A stretch of DNA of 56,960 bases from an uncultured Eubacteriales bacterium (GCA_934511365.1 CAKSWC010000013.1:1-56960), one strand, 5' to 3'. Positions 32,551 to 40,861 are shown, numbered from the stretch's first letter. Program-made: numbers and translations. Notes: generated by a model from the sequence alone, not told the origin.

Positions 32551-32590
32551 TTGGTAATATCATCATATCACAAAGAAAGGAGTTTTTCAA

Positions 32591-32758
32591 GTGAAAAAAA
32601 GCGATTTCATTTTCTTTCTGTTGCCTGTATTAATGATATTTTTAAGTAAAAGCAACAGTATACCATTCAGAATTATCTGCGGTGCAGTTTCTTTACTGCT
32701 CACGATTGATGTTATTAAAACTTTAAGGAGTGCAAAACATGGAAACAGAGAAGCGTAA
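32591..32758 (+). CDS. 55-residue small membrane protein, GTG start
   Basis: AAAGGAG lies 8 nt before a GTG at 32591. The product begins MKKSDFIFFLLPVLMIFLSK and has a second hydrophobic helix (about 28-45). Its end overlaps the next gene by 20 bp. The two membrane segments, good ribosome site and coupling to the ribbon-helix-helix gene support a real gene. The function is unknown. Confidence 0.55.
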   Translation: MKKSDFIFFLLPVLMIFLSKSNSIPFRIICGAVSLLLTIDVIKTLRSAKHGNREA

Positions 32759-32930
32759 ACCTCATACTTCCTCGGAAGTAAAACGCCGTTACAACCAAAA
32801 AACTTATGGAGCTGTCAGCGTTCAGCTCCCCAAAGACCTTGTTGCACGTTTCAAAGAAAAGTGCAAAGCCGAGGGCATCTCTCAAGCTCAGGTTGTGAAA
32901 AAGGCAATCGAGGAGTTTCTGGGTGAATAA
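32739..32930 (+). CDS. Ribbon-helix-helix (CopG/Arc-type) DNA-binding protein
   Basis: A 63-residue protein whose beta-strand AVSVQLPKDLVARFKEKCKAEGIS and second helix QAQVVKKAIEEFLG fit the RHH fold, in which the paired strand reads DNA as a dimer. The ATG at 32739 is chosen over an upstream GTG because AAGGAG is 8 nt before it. Such proteins usually repress their own operon; the 20-bp palindrome at 32359-32378 is a plausible operator. It ends at a strong terminator. This could also be an antitoxin-like partner of the small membrane proteins, but no toxin fold is recognised. Confidence 0.8.
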   Translation: METEKRKPHTSSEVKRRYNQKTYGAVSVQLPKDLVARFKEKCKAEGISQAQVVKKAIEEFLGE

Positions 32931-32937
32931 GCGTTTT

Positions 32938-32968
32938 CCGCCGTGGGTTCAATCTCACGGCGGTTTTT
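32938..32968 (+). terminator. Terminator after the RHH gene
   Basis: CCGCCGTG (32938-32945) pairs perfectly with CACGGCGG (32956-32963), followed by five T. A second hairpin (GCGCCT type) at about 33007-33030 lies between this and the minus-strand terminator that follows. Confidence 0.88.
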
Positions 32969-33061
32969 CTGTATTTTTTGTATTTTTTGTTCGTATATTA
33001 AAATGAGACGCCTTTTAAACAGGCGCCTCGTTTATAATCTCCTCCGGCATTGCGGCCAAAT

Positions 33062-33098
33062 AAAAACCCGGCAAAGTCCGAAAACGAACTCAGCCGGG
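33062..33098 (-). terminator. Terminator of the padR-DUF1700-secreted protein operon
   Basis: On the minus strand CCCGGC (plus 33093-33098) and GCCGGG (plus 33067-33072) pair, followed by TTTTTATTT. Confidence 0.75.
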
Positions 33099-33161
33099 AA
33101 ATGTGAAGGGTGGATGTGGTCAAAATTAGTCTGTTTATCGCAAAGGCCATAAGCCTTCACG

Positions 33162-33641
33162 TTATGAAAGTACGCCCTTTGCGCTGCAGGTCAGCGTGAT
33201 AGAGTCCGTAACCGTCTTGGTAACAATACCGAGAGTGTATCTCTTGACGGTAAAGTTAGCAGTAGCTTTATTACTGCTCTTTGAGGCAGTAGCACTGATA
33301 ATCTTCCAAGCAGTTTTATATACCTTGGTTGCAACCGTAGCCTTGGTGCAGGTTGCGCTTGAACCGGTATAAGTAAATGTGCCGTTAACCGTTACTACCC
33401 ACTGAAGTACTCCGTCAGATGAGTGAAATTCATAATCTTTTGAACCTGTTTTGGTTTTTGTTGCTTTTGTTGCGTTTGTTTCATCACTTTCATGAAGTTT
33501 GACAACAATATATGAGCCGTCTGCAAACACTTGAGTTGCAGAGGTTGTTTTGGTTTCGTCAGTATCAACCGCAAAAACCGCGATATTAGCTGCCGAAAGA
33601 ATCATTATTGCTGCCAAAAGGACAGACAATATTTTTTTCAA
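33162..33641 (-). CDS. Secreted protein of unknown function
   Basis: A 159-residue protein with a signal peptide (about 1-24, MKKILSVLLAAIMILSAANI). The mature part is rich in Thr, Lys and Ser and looks all-beta: DGVLQWVVTVNGTFTYTGSSA, then KTAWKIISATASKSSNKATANFTVKRY. I recognise no named family. It follows the DUF1700-like gene by 2 bp and is third in a PadR-led operon, so it may be expressed under envelope or antimicrobial stress, as other PadR operons are. Confidence 0.75.
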   Translation of the reverse strand: MKKILSVLLAAIMILSAANIAVFAVDTDETKTTSATQVFADGSYIVVKLHESDETNATKATKTKTGSKDYEFHSSDGVLQWVVTVNGTFTYTGSSATCTKATVATKVYKTAWKIISATASKSSNKATANFTVKRYTLGIVTKTVTDSITLTCSAKGVLS

Positions 33642-33643
33642 TT

Positions 33644-34042
33644 TTATTCCTCCGTAATTTCAGAAACATCACTGCTTGAGGTGATGCCTTCATAAACTTT
33701 TACAACAGCGTAGCCGTTGTTATTTTTGTGCGATTCCCAAAGTACAAAGCCATAAGACACTGCTATAATTGCAAGCAGCACTGCAAGTGAAATAGCTATG
33801 ACCTTTTTGATGTTGATTTTCTTTTTGATCTCACCCACATCGGCATCGCAAATCATTTCCTTTGCAATGGCCGATGGTTCACCAAAACGAGCGCAAAGCT
33901 CGCTATAAGTGACATTTGAATTTTCCGCATACGCCCCCTCGACCCCTGTGGTGACACTTTTCAGAAAGCCTGCTTTCTGCTTACCGGAGCCAACGAGAGC
34001 GTTTTCAACATCTTTTAAATATTTTTTCGTCTCTTTATTCAT
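33644..34042 (-). CDS. DUF1700/DUF6120-like membrane protein, PadR-associated
   Basis: A 132-residue protein: an N-terminal helical region (MNKETKKYLKDVENALVG, ending near ELCARFGEPSAIAKEM) and one membrane segment (about 83-103, KVIAISLAVLLAIIAVSYGF). The FGEPSAIA turn and position after padR match the DUF1700-type proteins encoded with PadR regulators. The ATG at 34042 overlaps the padR stop by 8 bp; an earlier in-frame start lies deeper in padR. It possibly links PadR to membrane state; this is inferred. Confidence 0.7.
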   Translation of the reverse strand: MNKETKKYLKDVENALVGSGKQKAGFLKSVTTGVEGAYAENSNVTYSELCARFGEPSAIAKEMICDADVGEIKKKINIKKVIAISLAVLLAIIAVSYGFVLWESHKNNNGYAVVKVYEGITSSSDVSEITEE

Positions 34043-34379
34043 CGTCTTTACTCCTATCAAGAATCATGGCAACAGCACGAGAAATTTCATCGTACTCTTT
34101 GAGCAAAGCATTATAACGCTCAACACCGGAGGGGTTGATCTTATAATATCTTCTGATTCTCTTTTTTCCAACAAGTTCAGTCCTGCCGGTAATATAGCCC
34201 TGTTCTTCCATTTTTGTGAGGATCAGATACAGGGAACCCTCAAGGAGTGTGAAACGGCCGCCGCTCTTTTTTTCAAGAGTGCGGACAATTCTATAGCCGT
34301 ACATTTCTTCCTGCTGGAGGAGATGGAGAACAAGAAACTCACTGGTTCCTCTTTTGAAATTATCCTGAATTTGACTCAT
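34035..34379 (-). CDS. PadR-family transcriptional regulator
   Basis: A 114-residue winged-helix repressor: GTSEFLVLHLLQQEEMYGYRIVRTLE, SLYLILTKMEEQGYITGRTE and KRIRRYYKINPSGVERYN are the PadR helix, recognition helix and wing. PadR proteins usually repress their own operon and respond to phenolics, drugs or antimicrobial peptides. ATG 34379 is chosen on family alignment; the ribosome site is weak and the ATG at 34391 is an alternative. The promoter at 34406-34434 lies just upstream. Confidence 0.88.
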   Translation of the reverse strand: MSQIQDNFKRGTSEFLVLHLLQQEEMYGYRIVRTLEKKSGGRFTLLEGSLYLILTKMEEQGYITGRTELVGKKRIRRYYKINPSGVERYNALLKEYDEISRAVAMILDRSKDDE

Positions 34380-34405
34380 AACAAAAACCATGCTTTCTAT
34401 AGAAT

Positions 34406-34434
34406 ATTATATCACATATAAAGCGTTTTGTAAA
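34406..34434 (-). promoter_or_regulatory. padR operon promoter with nearby inverted repeats
   Basis: On the minus strand: TTTACA (34429-34434), a 17-bp spacer and TATAAT (34406-34411). Upstream at about 34506-34520 GTGATA/TATCAC form an inverted repeat that may be a regulator site. The rest of 34435-34609 is AT-rich with no gene. Confidence 0.75.
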
Positions 34435-34609
34435 CCCAATACGCTAAAATATGTGAAGTTTTTTAACATTTTATATGTTGAGCTACGCCAAACACTTTTA
34501 TCCGAGTGATAGTATATCACATAATTTTGAATCCGTAAATACTTATCACAAAAAAGTTTTAAAATTTTATACAATATATATAAATCTGCACATATAAACG
34601 CGCTTAGAT

Positions 34610-34942
34610 TCAGCGGGCGGCAGTCATCTTCATTTCAATCCACGCTTTTACGGCAGGGAGCGACGCCTCAGACGCCTCAAAAGTTTCGGCCTCATATTCA
34701 TTCTCGCTGCGGCAGGAAAAGCTTTTTGTTCCGCGATAGACGGCAGCTTTTATACGCTCGTCACCGTCCTCGGTTTTTTCAATGAAAACCGCATAATTAA
34801 AAAGGTCATCCGAAAAGCAACCCTTCGCCGGATCCGTTCCGCATGAACCAAAGTATTTGTTATATGTTCCGCCGATTTTTGAGCCGCCGAGCAGCCAGTC
34901 AAGACTGGGAACAACAATTCCGCCGTTCATTCCCGGATTCAC
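34610..34942 (-). CDS. Small protein of unknown function whose 3' end encodes a CRISPR-repeat-like sequence
   Basis: A 110-residue soluble protein that I cannot assign to a named family. It has a Gly-rich start (MNPGMNGGIVVPSLDWLLGG), a central part with FGSCGTDPAKGCFSDDLFNY and AVFIEKTEDGDERIKAAVYRG, and an acidic helical end (FEASEASLPAVKAWIEMK). GTG 34942 is chosen because AAGGA lies 7 nt before it; ATG 34930 is the alternative. It has a near-consensus promoter at 34966-34994. The last 18 codons include a 33-bp stretch that is 25/33 identical to the locus's CRISPR repeat, in crRNA sense in the mRNA. No clear terminator follows. Confidence 0.65.
   Translation of the reverse strand: MNPGMNGGIVVPSLDWLLGGSKIGGTYNKYFGSCGTDPAKGCFSDDLFNYAVFIEKTEDGDERIKAAVYRGTKSFSCRSENEYEAETFEASEASLPAVKAWIEMKMTAAR
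34632..34664 (-). repeat. Solitary degenerate type I-C CRISPR repeat inside a coding region
   Basis: The plus strand begins ATTTCAATCCACGC and ends GGGAGCGAC, the same 33-bp length as the array repeat, with 25 identities; all but two of the ten middle bases differ. In crRNA sense it keeps the full handle TGGATTGAAAT and the stem base CGCT/AGCG, but the upper stem is lost. It lies about 34 kb from the array and no second repeat is near. Confidence 0.75.
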
Positions 34943-34965
34943 CCAACTTTCCTTCTTTACTTAGT

Positions 34966-34994
34966 ATTATATCAGAAACTCTTCGATTAGTCAA
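34966..34994 (-). promoter_or_regulatory. Strong promoter of the small gene carrying the solitary repeat
   Basis: On the minus strand: TTGACT (34989-34994), a 17-bp spacer and TATAAT (34966-34971), with a predicted start about 18 bp before the GTG start codon. Confidence 0.85.
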
Positions 34995-35029
34995 CACTTG
35001 TCAAGCGATATTTTTTAATATTTGTTTTT

Positions 35030-35737
35030 TCAAACAAATCTTTTTGCAAGAGCAGCAGCCGAAAGCCCATAATAGCTCCAGACGTATGCAGACGGAACAA
35101 CAAAAACGCAAAGGAAAAACCAGGGCGAAAAGCTTCGCCGTAATCTCAGGAGGCTTGCGGCGCTTTCGTCCGACCTTTTAATGCTCAACTTAATGCTTTG
35201 AAACATCTTTCCCCTTGTGTTGTAAATATATCCGGCAGGAAAAAGAAGCGCCGAAAAGCGTCTGAAAAAAAAGACCCCGAGAACAAAGAGGGAGACAGAA
35301 AACGCCCACATTACGGAAACGGCGCAAAGGGGCGTCTGCTCAACCGCGGCTTTTCCGGCGCAAAGGAGCATTGCCGAAAAAGGCAAAAGGCAAAACAAAA
35401 AAATCACTGCCTTTATTATAAGAAGCAAAGCTTCAAACAGTACCGCACGAAAAAGCGGCACTGCCCTTTTGACCTTCCCGCCCGCTGAAAGAAAAAGGCG
35501 AACATTAAAAGCCCTGAAAACCAAAAACAAAACCGCAGACAAAAGCGCGGATAAGCCAAAAGCCAAACCCGGTTTCAAAGTTTCAAAGGCAGAAAAGCCC
35601 GAACGGACAAGCAAAAACGTCGCCGGAACGGGCAAAATTATCAGCAATAATTCGGCAAAAAAGGCAAGATACAGCTTCTTTTTCATTAAAAGGAGTCTTG
35701 CTTTCGCTTCAAGGCGCAGTTCTTTTTCCACAGTCAT
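35030..35737 (-). CDS. Integral membrane protein of unknown function
   Basis: A 235-residue protein with about five to six hydrophobic segments: near 17-40, 55-80, 95-130, 140-165 and 205-225. A basic segment (RGKMFQSIKLSIKRSDESAASLLRLRR) near 175-200 faces the cytoplasm. No catalytic motif is seen. ATG 35737 has only a weak upstream site; a TTG at 35758 with AGGA six bases before it is the alternative and would add seven residues. No family name can be given. Confidence 0.7.
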   Translation of the reverse strand: MTVEKELRLEAKARLLLMKKKLYLAFFAELLLIILPVPATFLLVRSGFSAFETLKPGLAFGLSALLSAVLFLVFRAFNVRLFLSAGGKVKRAVPLFRAVLFEALLLIIKAVIFLFCLLPFSAMLLCAGKAAVEQTPLCAVSVMWAFSVSLFVLGVFFFRRFSALLFPAGYIYNTRGKMFQSIKLSIKRSDESAASLLRLRRSFSPWFFLCVFVVPSAYVWSYYGLSAAALAKRFV

Positions 35738-35974
35738 CACCGACCGTATTTTTGGCAAAACTAATCCTGTTTAAACAAAACGGAAAAACAGCTCCGGGAG
35801 CGCTTATTCGTTTATAAGCTCAGCAACCCTTTTAAGCAGCGCTTTTTAATTTCGCCTTGCAGACATACCGCTATTGCCGCTCCGCAGGAATCGCCGGAAA
35901 GAACGGTTATTTTTCCGTCTGCGCAAAGAAAACCCCCTGCGCTGTTTCGCAAGGGAGAAGAATTATCCAAATCT

Positions 35975-36598
35975 TTAAAAGCCGAATTTCCGGCAAGTCG
36001 GTGCAATGTCTGCCCTTTGAACCAAAGGAACAAACAAATTCGGCGCAGCCATTCTTGCAAAATCCATCGGCATTCCGGTTCTGACAACAACCCTGCACGG
36101 GTAACGGCTTTTTCCAACCTTTGCAATGATGTTGACGCTTCCGGGAGAAAGCGCTTTAACAATGCCGTTTTTGGTGACCATAGCAATTTTTTTGTTGCTT
36201 GAGCTCCATTTGACGTTCCGCTTTGTTCCGCAAAGCTTCAGCGCAAAGCTCTTTCCAACCGGAACAATCTTTTTGACCGAAGAAATCCTCGGCGCTTCAA
36301 CGCTGACGCGGCATTTATAAGCCTTTTTTCCAACTTTGGCGCTGACCGTTGCATCTCCGGGTTTAACGCCCTTGATGAGCCCCTTTTTGCTGACGGAAAC
36401 AATGTTTTTATCGCCGGATTTCCACCGCGGCTCCTTTTGCGCGCCGGAAAGTTTGAGCTTATAGGTTTCTCCAACGGAGACGATGATTTTAGACTTGTTG
36501 AGTTTCACCTGAGCTGCGCCGGCCGCCGGAGCAAAAAGCGCCGCAACAACAAGAACGGAAAGAAGCAGAGCAAAAAGCTTTTTGAAAACACTTTTCAT
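35975..36598 (-). CDS. Secreted protein with two bacterial Ig-like (Big_2) domains
   Basis: A 207-residue secreted protein: signal peptide (about 1-28, ending AGAAQ), Big_2 domain 1 (about 30-102; VSVGETYKLKLSG, GLIKGVKPGDATVSAKVG) and Big_2 domain 2 (about 103-175; SFALKLCGTKRNVKWSSSNKKIA). The last 30 residues (RTGMPMDFARMAAPNLF...) do not resemble the paralog at 36697, which continues for about 220 residues instead. It may be a shortened duplicate of that gene. Surface adhesion or wall association is the usual role of Big_2 repeats. The sequence 35738-35974 contains no gene I can support. Confidence 0.8.
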   Translation of the reverse strand: MKSVFKKLFALLLSVLVVAALFAPAAGAAQVKLNKSKIIVSVGETYKLKLSGAQKEPRWKSGDKNIVSVSKKGLIKGVKPGDATVSAKVGKKAYKCRVSVEAPRISSVKKIVPVGKSFALKLCGTKRNVKWSSSNKKIAMVTKNGIVKALSPGSVNIIAKVGKSRYPCRVVVRTGMPMDFARMAAPNLFVPLVQRADIAPTCRKFGF

Positions 36599-36660
36599 TT
36601 TTAAACTCCTTTCGACCGTAATGATGTTTTAACTATAGCAATTTTTTGCTTAAAAGTCAA

Positions 36661-36685
36661 GCCCCCGTTCAAAATGAACGAGGGC
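36661..36685 (-). terminator. Terminator after the larger Big_2 gene
   Basis: GCCCCCGTTC and GAACGAGGGC pair around AAAAT with one mismatch. On the minus strand the stem is followed by TTGACTTTT. Confidence 0.7.
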
Positions 36686-36696
36686 AAAAGCAGTGA

Positions 36697-37887
36697 TCAA
36701 TAGGTGAATGTGAGAACTTCCGTTGCGGTGCCAACAAAGGCCATATCGAACAGTCCGAATGATGTTGACATATTCATCGGCATATTGATTTGAAGTTTTG
36801 AAAGCTTTCCGTTCGCGCCAACTGTTGCCTGAACCGTTGTTCCGCTGAGGACAAGCTTAATGTCCATATCCATATCGTCCATTCCAAAATCCGCAGTTCC
36901 GAGCGAGGAATCACAGATTGAGTTATTGGCCGGAGTTGCAGAAAACTTCTTTCCGTCATATTTTGAAGTTTCGCTGATGAGAGCAACCGTCATGGTATAG
37001 CCGCCGTTCGTGTTCTTCACGGTTTTGGCAGACTTAATATACTTGCCCCGAAGCGCGGCCGCTCTGTTTTCGGGCGGAATATATGCATTCAGAGTGATGG
37101 ATTTGCTGCCGACGGTGCATTTTCCGTCCGTGAATTTGCGTGTTGCCTTGCTCTGCTCATTGATGCCCTCGGTGAGTTCTTTAAGATCATCGCCGAAAAA
37201 CGCTTTGAGCAGCTCCATGGTCACCTTGTTGATTTTCGGCTTCATAACGAGCTTTTCCTCGCGCGTTACGGTAACATTCTTCTCCTTCTTGAGGTTATTG
37301 ATGAGAGCGTTATACTGCGCCGCAGCCTTATCATTTTGAGTTGCAACCGGTGCAGCTTTCGCCTTGACGGTTACTTTGCAAACATAGCTTTTTCCGCCGA
37401 CTTTTGCGGTGATGTTGACCTTTCCGGCCTTGCGCGTTTTAACAACGCCCTTTTTGCTCACGGTTGCAATCTTCTTGTTGCTTGTGTACCACTTGACGGT
37501 GCGCTTTGTTCCGTTAAGCTTGAGAGCAAAGCTTGTTCCGGCGGTAACGGTTCTTTTGGTGCTTGAGAGTTTGGGTGCTTCAACGGTGACTTTACATTTA
37601 TATGTTTTCTTTCCGATTTTTGCAGTGACGGTCGCGGTGCCTTTTTTGAGACCCTTGACAACGCCTTTTTTGGTGACGGAGACGACTTTTTTGTTCGATG
37701 TGCTCCACTTCGGAGTTTTCTTTGTTCCGGAAACCTTGAGCTTATAGGTCTGGCCGACAACAAGAACAATTTTTGTTTTGTTGAGCTTGACCGAAGCCGC
37801 AGAAGCCTCAAACGCCGGAACAAGCATCGTTGTCATGAGGATAACGGCCGAGATGAAAGCCAAAAGCTTTTTTGTGAGTGATTGCAT
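36697..37887 (-). CDS. Secreted protein with two Big_2 domains and a C-terminal unknown domain
   Basis: A 396-residue secreted protein: signal peptide (about 1-30), Big_2 domain 1 (about 31-105), Big_2 domain 2 (about 106-175; KRTVKWYTSNKKIATVSKKG) and a C-terminal domain (about 185-396) that looks beta-rich and lipoprotein-like, with a KEKNVTVTREEKLVMKPKIN strand and the ending NMSTSFGLFDMAFVGTATEV. The first half is highly similar to the 35975 gene, indicating tandem duplication. ATG 37887 is used, with AAAGGA upstream; an earlier in-frame start is not supported. Confidence 0.85.
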   Translation of the reverse strand: MQSLTKKLLAFISAVILMTTMLVPAFEASAASVKLNKTKIVLVVGQTYKLKVSGTKKTPKWSTSNKKVVSVTKKGVVKGLKKGTATVTAKIGKKTYKCKVTVEAPKLSSTKRTVTAGTSFALKLNGTKRTVKWYTSNKKIATVSKKGVVKTRKAGKVNITAKVGGKSYVCKVTVKAKAAPVATQNDKAAAQYNALINNLKKEKNVTVTREEKLVMKPKINKVTMELLKAFFGDDLKELTEGINEQSKATRKFTDGKCTVGSKSITLNAYIPPENRAAALRGKYIKSAKTVKNTNGGYTMTVALISETSKYDGKKFSATPANNSICDSSLGTADFGMDDMDMDIKLVLSGTTVQATVGANGKLSKLQINMPMNMSTSFGLFDMAFVGTATEVLTFTY

Positions 37888-38042
37888 TTTCTCAATCGTC
37901 CTTTCTAATTTTAGATTTGCGCTTTTTTCATCTGCGCTTAATTTGATTATATATCCGGACAAATCCGTTTGTCAATGAAAGGAAGGAAAAAAGCATATCC
38001 AAATTTAACCTTAAAAATCCGTGCCGGAACAAATATCCTATT

Positions 38043-38828
38043 TTAAGACTTAAAATTATCGCCGATTGAAAACAGCTCTTGCGCGTTCTTTTTGCAAGAA
38101 TCAATGAGCGTTTGAACAGCGCACGAACGGACAGAAGCAAGCTTTTCAGCCGTATAGGAAATCATGGCCGAATCGCAGCGGCTTCCCCTGAGCGGAACCG
38201 GCGCCATGTATGGGCAGTCGGTTTCAAGCAGCAGCCTGTTTTCAGGAACCATTGCAGCCACTTCAAGCGGTTTTCTTGCGTTTTTGAATGTTACTGCGCC
38301 GCCGAGCCCGATATACATTCCGAGCTTTAAGACCTCTTTCGCCATTTCCGCGCTGCCGGAAAAGCAGTGAACAACGCCTTTCGGCCTGTGCTTTTTCAAA
38401 AGATTCAGCGTGTCCTCGTGTGCCTCGCGGTCATGAACGATAACCGGAAGCGAAAGCTCGTTCGCAAGAATAAGCTGTTTTTCAAAAAATTCAAGCTGCG
38501 TTTCACGCGGAGAAAAATCATAGTGATAATCAAGCCCGATTTCACCAACGGCAACAACCTTCTCCTTTGAATAAAGCGCTTTAAGCTTTTCAAGGTCACC
38601 TTTTCCTGCGTCTGCCGCCTCATGGGGATGAATTCCGATTGCGGCAAAAACGAAGTCATATTTTTCTGAAAGCTCAATCGCCCTCAATGACGAATCAAAG
38701 TCGCAACCGCAGTCAATCACGCCGCAGACACCGCTTTTTTCAAGCGAGGAAAGAACCTCATCCCTGTCTGCATTGAATTTTTCGTCATCGTAATGGGAAT
38801 GGGTATCAAAAATATTTTTATAAATCAT
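38043..38828 (-). CDS. tatD: TatD-family metal-dependent DNase
   Basis: A 261-residue TIM-barrel hydrolase. Metal ligands and signatures are visible: FDTHSHYDDEKF, VAVGEIGLDYHYDFSPRETQ, LPVIVHDREAHEDTL, VVHCFSGS and LLLETDCPYMAPVP. TatD/YabD proteins are Mg-dependent 3'-5' exonucleases involved in DNA repair. The start overlaps the end of metG by 4 bp, an arrangement common in Firmicutes. Confidence 0.95.
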   Translation of the reverse strand: MIYKNIFDTHSHYDDEKFNADRDEVLSSLEKSGVCGVIDCGCDFDSSLRAIELSEKYDFVFAAIGIHPHEAADAGKGDLEKLKALYSKEKVVAVGEIGLDYHYDFSPRETQLEFFEKQLILANELSLPVIVHDREAHEDTLNLLKKHRPKGVVHCFSGSAEMAKEVLKLGMYIGLGGAVTFKNARKPLEVAAMVPENRLLLETDCPYMAPVPLRGSRCDSAMISYTAEKLASVRSCAVQTLIDSCKKNAQELFSIGDNFKS

Positions 38829-40762
38829 CTGATTTTTGCTCCGACCGGCATATTATCAACAAAAAGAACCTTAACATCGTCCTCGCCGCAGTCGGCAGCG
38901 AGAATCATTCCGGCGCTTTCAACGCCACAAAGAACGGCAGGCTTGAGGTTGGAAACAACAACAACCTTCCTTCCGATAAGATCCTCCGGCTTATACCATT
39001 TTGCAATTCCGGAAGCAACGGTGCGCGGCTTGTTTGTTCCGTCGTTGAGCGTCAGCTTCAAAAGCTTCTTTGCGCGCTTAACGGGTACGCAGTCCGAAAC
39101 CTCGGCAACACGCAGGTCAACTTTTGAAAAATCTTCAATGCCGATTTGCGCAACGCCCTCAATTTCTTCAATCGTCTTTTCCTTTGCGGCGGCCTCCTTC
39201 TGCTTTTCGGCAATTTCCGCAAGCATTTTTTCCGCGTCGATTCTTGCAAAAAGCGGAGTCGGGGTCTTAACAACGGTTCCGGCTTTGAGCGCACCGAAGG
39301 AGGAAAGGCTGTCATAATCCGTAATGTCGCATGACATCTGCTCAAGAATGGACTTTGAAGTGTCCGGCATAAACGGAGAGATGAGAACGGCAATGAAACG
39401 AATGCCTTCAAGAAGGTTATAAAGAACGGTTCCGAGCCTCTCCTTCTGGCTTTCGTCCTTTGCAAGCGCCCAAGGAGCCGTCTCGTCAATATACTTGTTG
39501 CAGCGTTTTGCAAGGTTCATCACGGCTTCAACGGCGTCCGCCATATGATAGCTGTTTATATTTTCTTCAACTCCGGCAACAGCGGCTGCGGCGGCGGATT
39601 TAAGCTCGCTGTCAAGCGGCTCCTCCTTTACCGGAGCCTGAACAACGCCGGAAAAATACTTGTTCGTCATTGCAATCGTTCTGTTAACAAGGTTTCCGAG
39701 CGTGTTTGCAAGGTCGCTGTTATATCTTTCAATAATGGTTTCATATGAAATTGAGCCGTCGTTTGCGTGCGGCATTTCGGCAAGGAGATAGTATCTCACG
39801 GCATCCACGCCAAGAAGCTTAACAAGGTCATCGGCATAAATAACATTGCCCTTGGATTTACTCATCTTATCCGTTCCGAAAAGCAGCCACGGGTGGCCGT
39901 AAACCTGCTTCGGAAGCGGCTCGCCGAGCGCCATGAGCATAATGGGCCAATAAATTGTGTGGAAACGGACAATGTCCTTTCCAATGATATGAACGTCTGC
40001 GGGCCAGTATTTTTTATACATTTCGCTGCTGCCGTCCGGGTCATAGCCGAGGGCGGTGATATAGTTTGAAAGCGCGTCAATCCAGACATAGATAACGTGC
40101 TTGTCATCAAATGTTACCGGAATGCCCCACTTGAAAGAGGTGCGCGAAACGCAGAGATCCTGAAGTCCGGGCTTGATGAAGTTGTTAAGCATCTCTTTTT
40201 TTCTGCTTTCGGGATAGATGAAATGCTCATTTTCTTCAATATAAGCCTCAAGCTGCTTCTGATATTTTGAAAGGCGCAGGAAGTATGCCTCCTCCTTCGC
40301 TTTTTTAACCTCACGGCCGCAGTCGGGGCACTTTCCGTCAACAAGCTGCGCTTCCGTCCAGAACGATTCGCACGGAGTGCAGTAAAGGCCCTCATATTCG
40401 CTCTTATAAATATCGCCCTGGTCATAAAGTTTTTTGAAAATTTTCTGAACAACTTTTTCGTGGTAATCGTCCGTTGTTCTGATGAACTTGTCATAGGTTG
40501 TGTTGAGCGTGTCGCAGATACCTTTTATCTCCCCTGCAACCTTGTCAACATATTCTTTCGGCGTTACGCCGGCAGCATTGGCGTATTCTTCAATTTTTTG
40601 GCCGTGCTCATCGGTTCCCGTGAGCATAAAAACGTCATAGCCGCAAAGGCGCTTATAGCGCGCGATTGCATCGGTCAGCACAATTTCATAGCTGTTGCCG
40701 ATATGCGGTTTTCTTGAGGTATACGCGATAGCAGTTGTGATATAAAACTTTCCCTTGTTCAT
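38825..40762 (-). CDS. metG: Methionyl-tRNA synthetase MetG
   Basis: It charges tRNA-Met. The 645-residue enzyme has the class I HIGH motif as YTSRKPHIGNSYE, a zinc knuckle with CTPCESF and CPDCGREV, and KMSKS in DKMSKSKGNVIY. The C-terminal domain (about 540-645, starting near IEDFSKVDLRVAEVSDC) is the EMAP/Trbp111-type tRNA-binding domain that dimerises the enzyme. The HIGN variant of HIGH is noted and is likely tolerated. It is coupled to tatD downstream. Confidence 0.97.
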   Translation of the reverse strand: MNKGKFYITTAIAYTSRKPHIGNSYEIVLTDAIARYKRLCGYDVFMLTGTDEHGQKIEEYANAAGVTPKEYVDKVAGEIKGICDTLNTTYDKFIRTTDDYHEKVVQKIFKKLYDQGDIYKSEYEGLYCTPCESFWTEAQLVDGKCPDCGREVKKAKEEAYFLRLSKYQKQLEAYIEENEHFIYPESRKKEMLNNFIKPGLQDLCVSRTSFKWGIPVTFDDKHVIYVWIDALSNYITALGYDPDGSSEMYKKYWPADVHIIGKDIVRFHTIYWPIMLMALGEPLPKQVYGHPWLLFGTDKMSKSKGNVIYADDLVKLLGVDAVRYYLLAEMPHANDGSISYETIIERYNSDLANTLGNLVNRTIAMTNKYFSGVVQAPVKEEPLDSELKSAAAAAVAGVEENINSYHMADAVEAVMNLAKRCNKYIDETAPWALAKDESQKERLGTVLYNLLEGIRFIAVLISPFMPDTSKSILEQMSCDITDYDSLSSFGALKAGTVVKTPTPLFARIDAEKMLAEIAEKQKEAAAKEKTIEEIEGVAQIGIEDFSKVDLRVAEVSDCVPVKRAKKLLKLTLNDGTNKPRTVASGIAKWYKPEDLIGRKVVVVSNLKPAVLCGVESAGMILAADCGEDDVKVLFVDNMPVGAKIR

Positions 40763-40861
40763 TTTCGGGGGTCATCTCTCTTTCTTATGAATGTTTCTTA
40801 TGTAACCGCCGCCGGAAGTTCTCCGGGGCGGAGCTGTTTGTGTTATTGCGCCGGCAAAGGC

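Noticed and set aside
35812..36186. A 124-codon minus-strand frame overlapping the 3' end of the shorter Big_2 gene.
   Set aside because: It is out of frame with the Big_2 domain, has no ribosome site or similarity, and does not restore the paralog's missing C-terminal domain.
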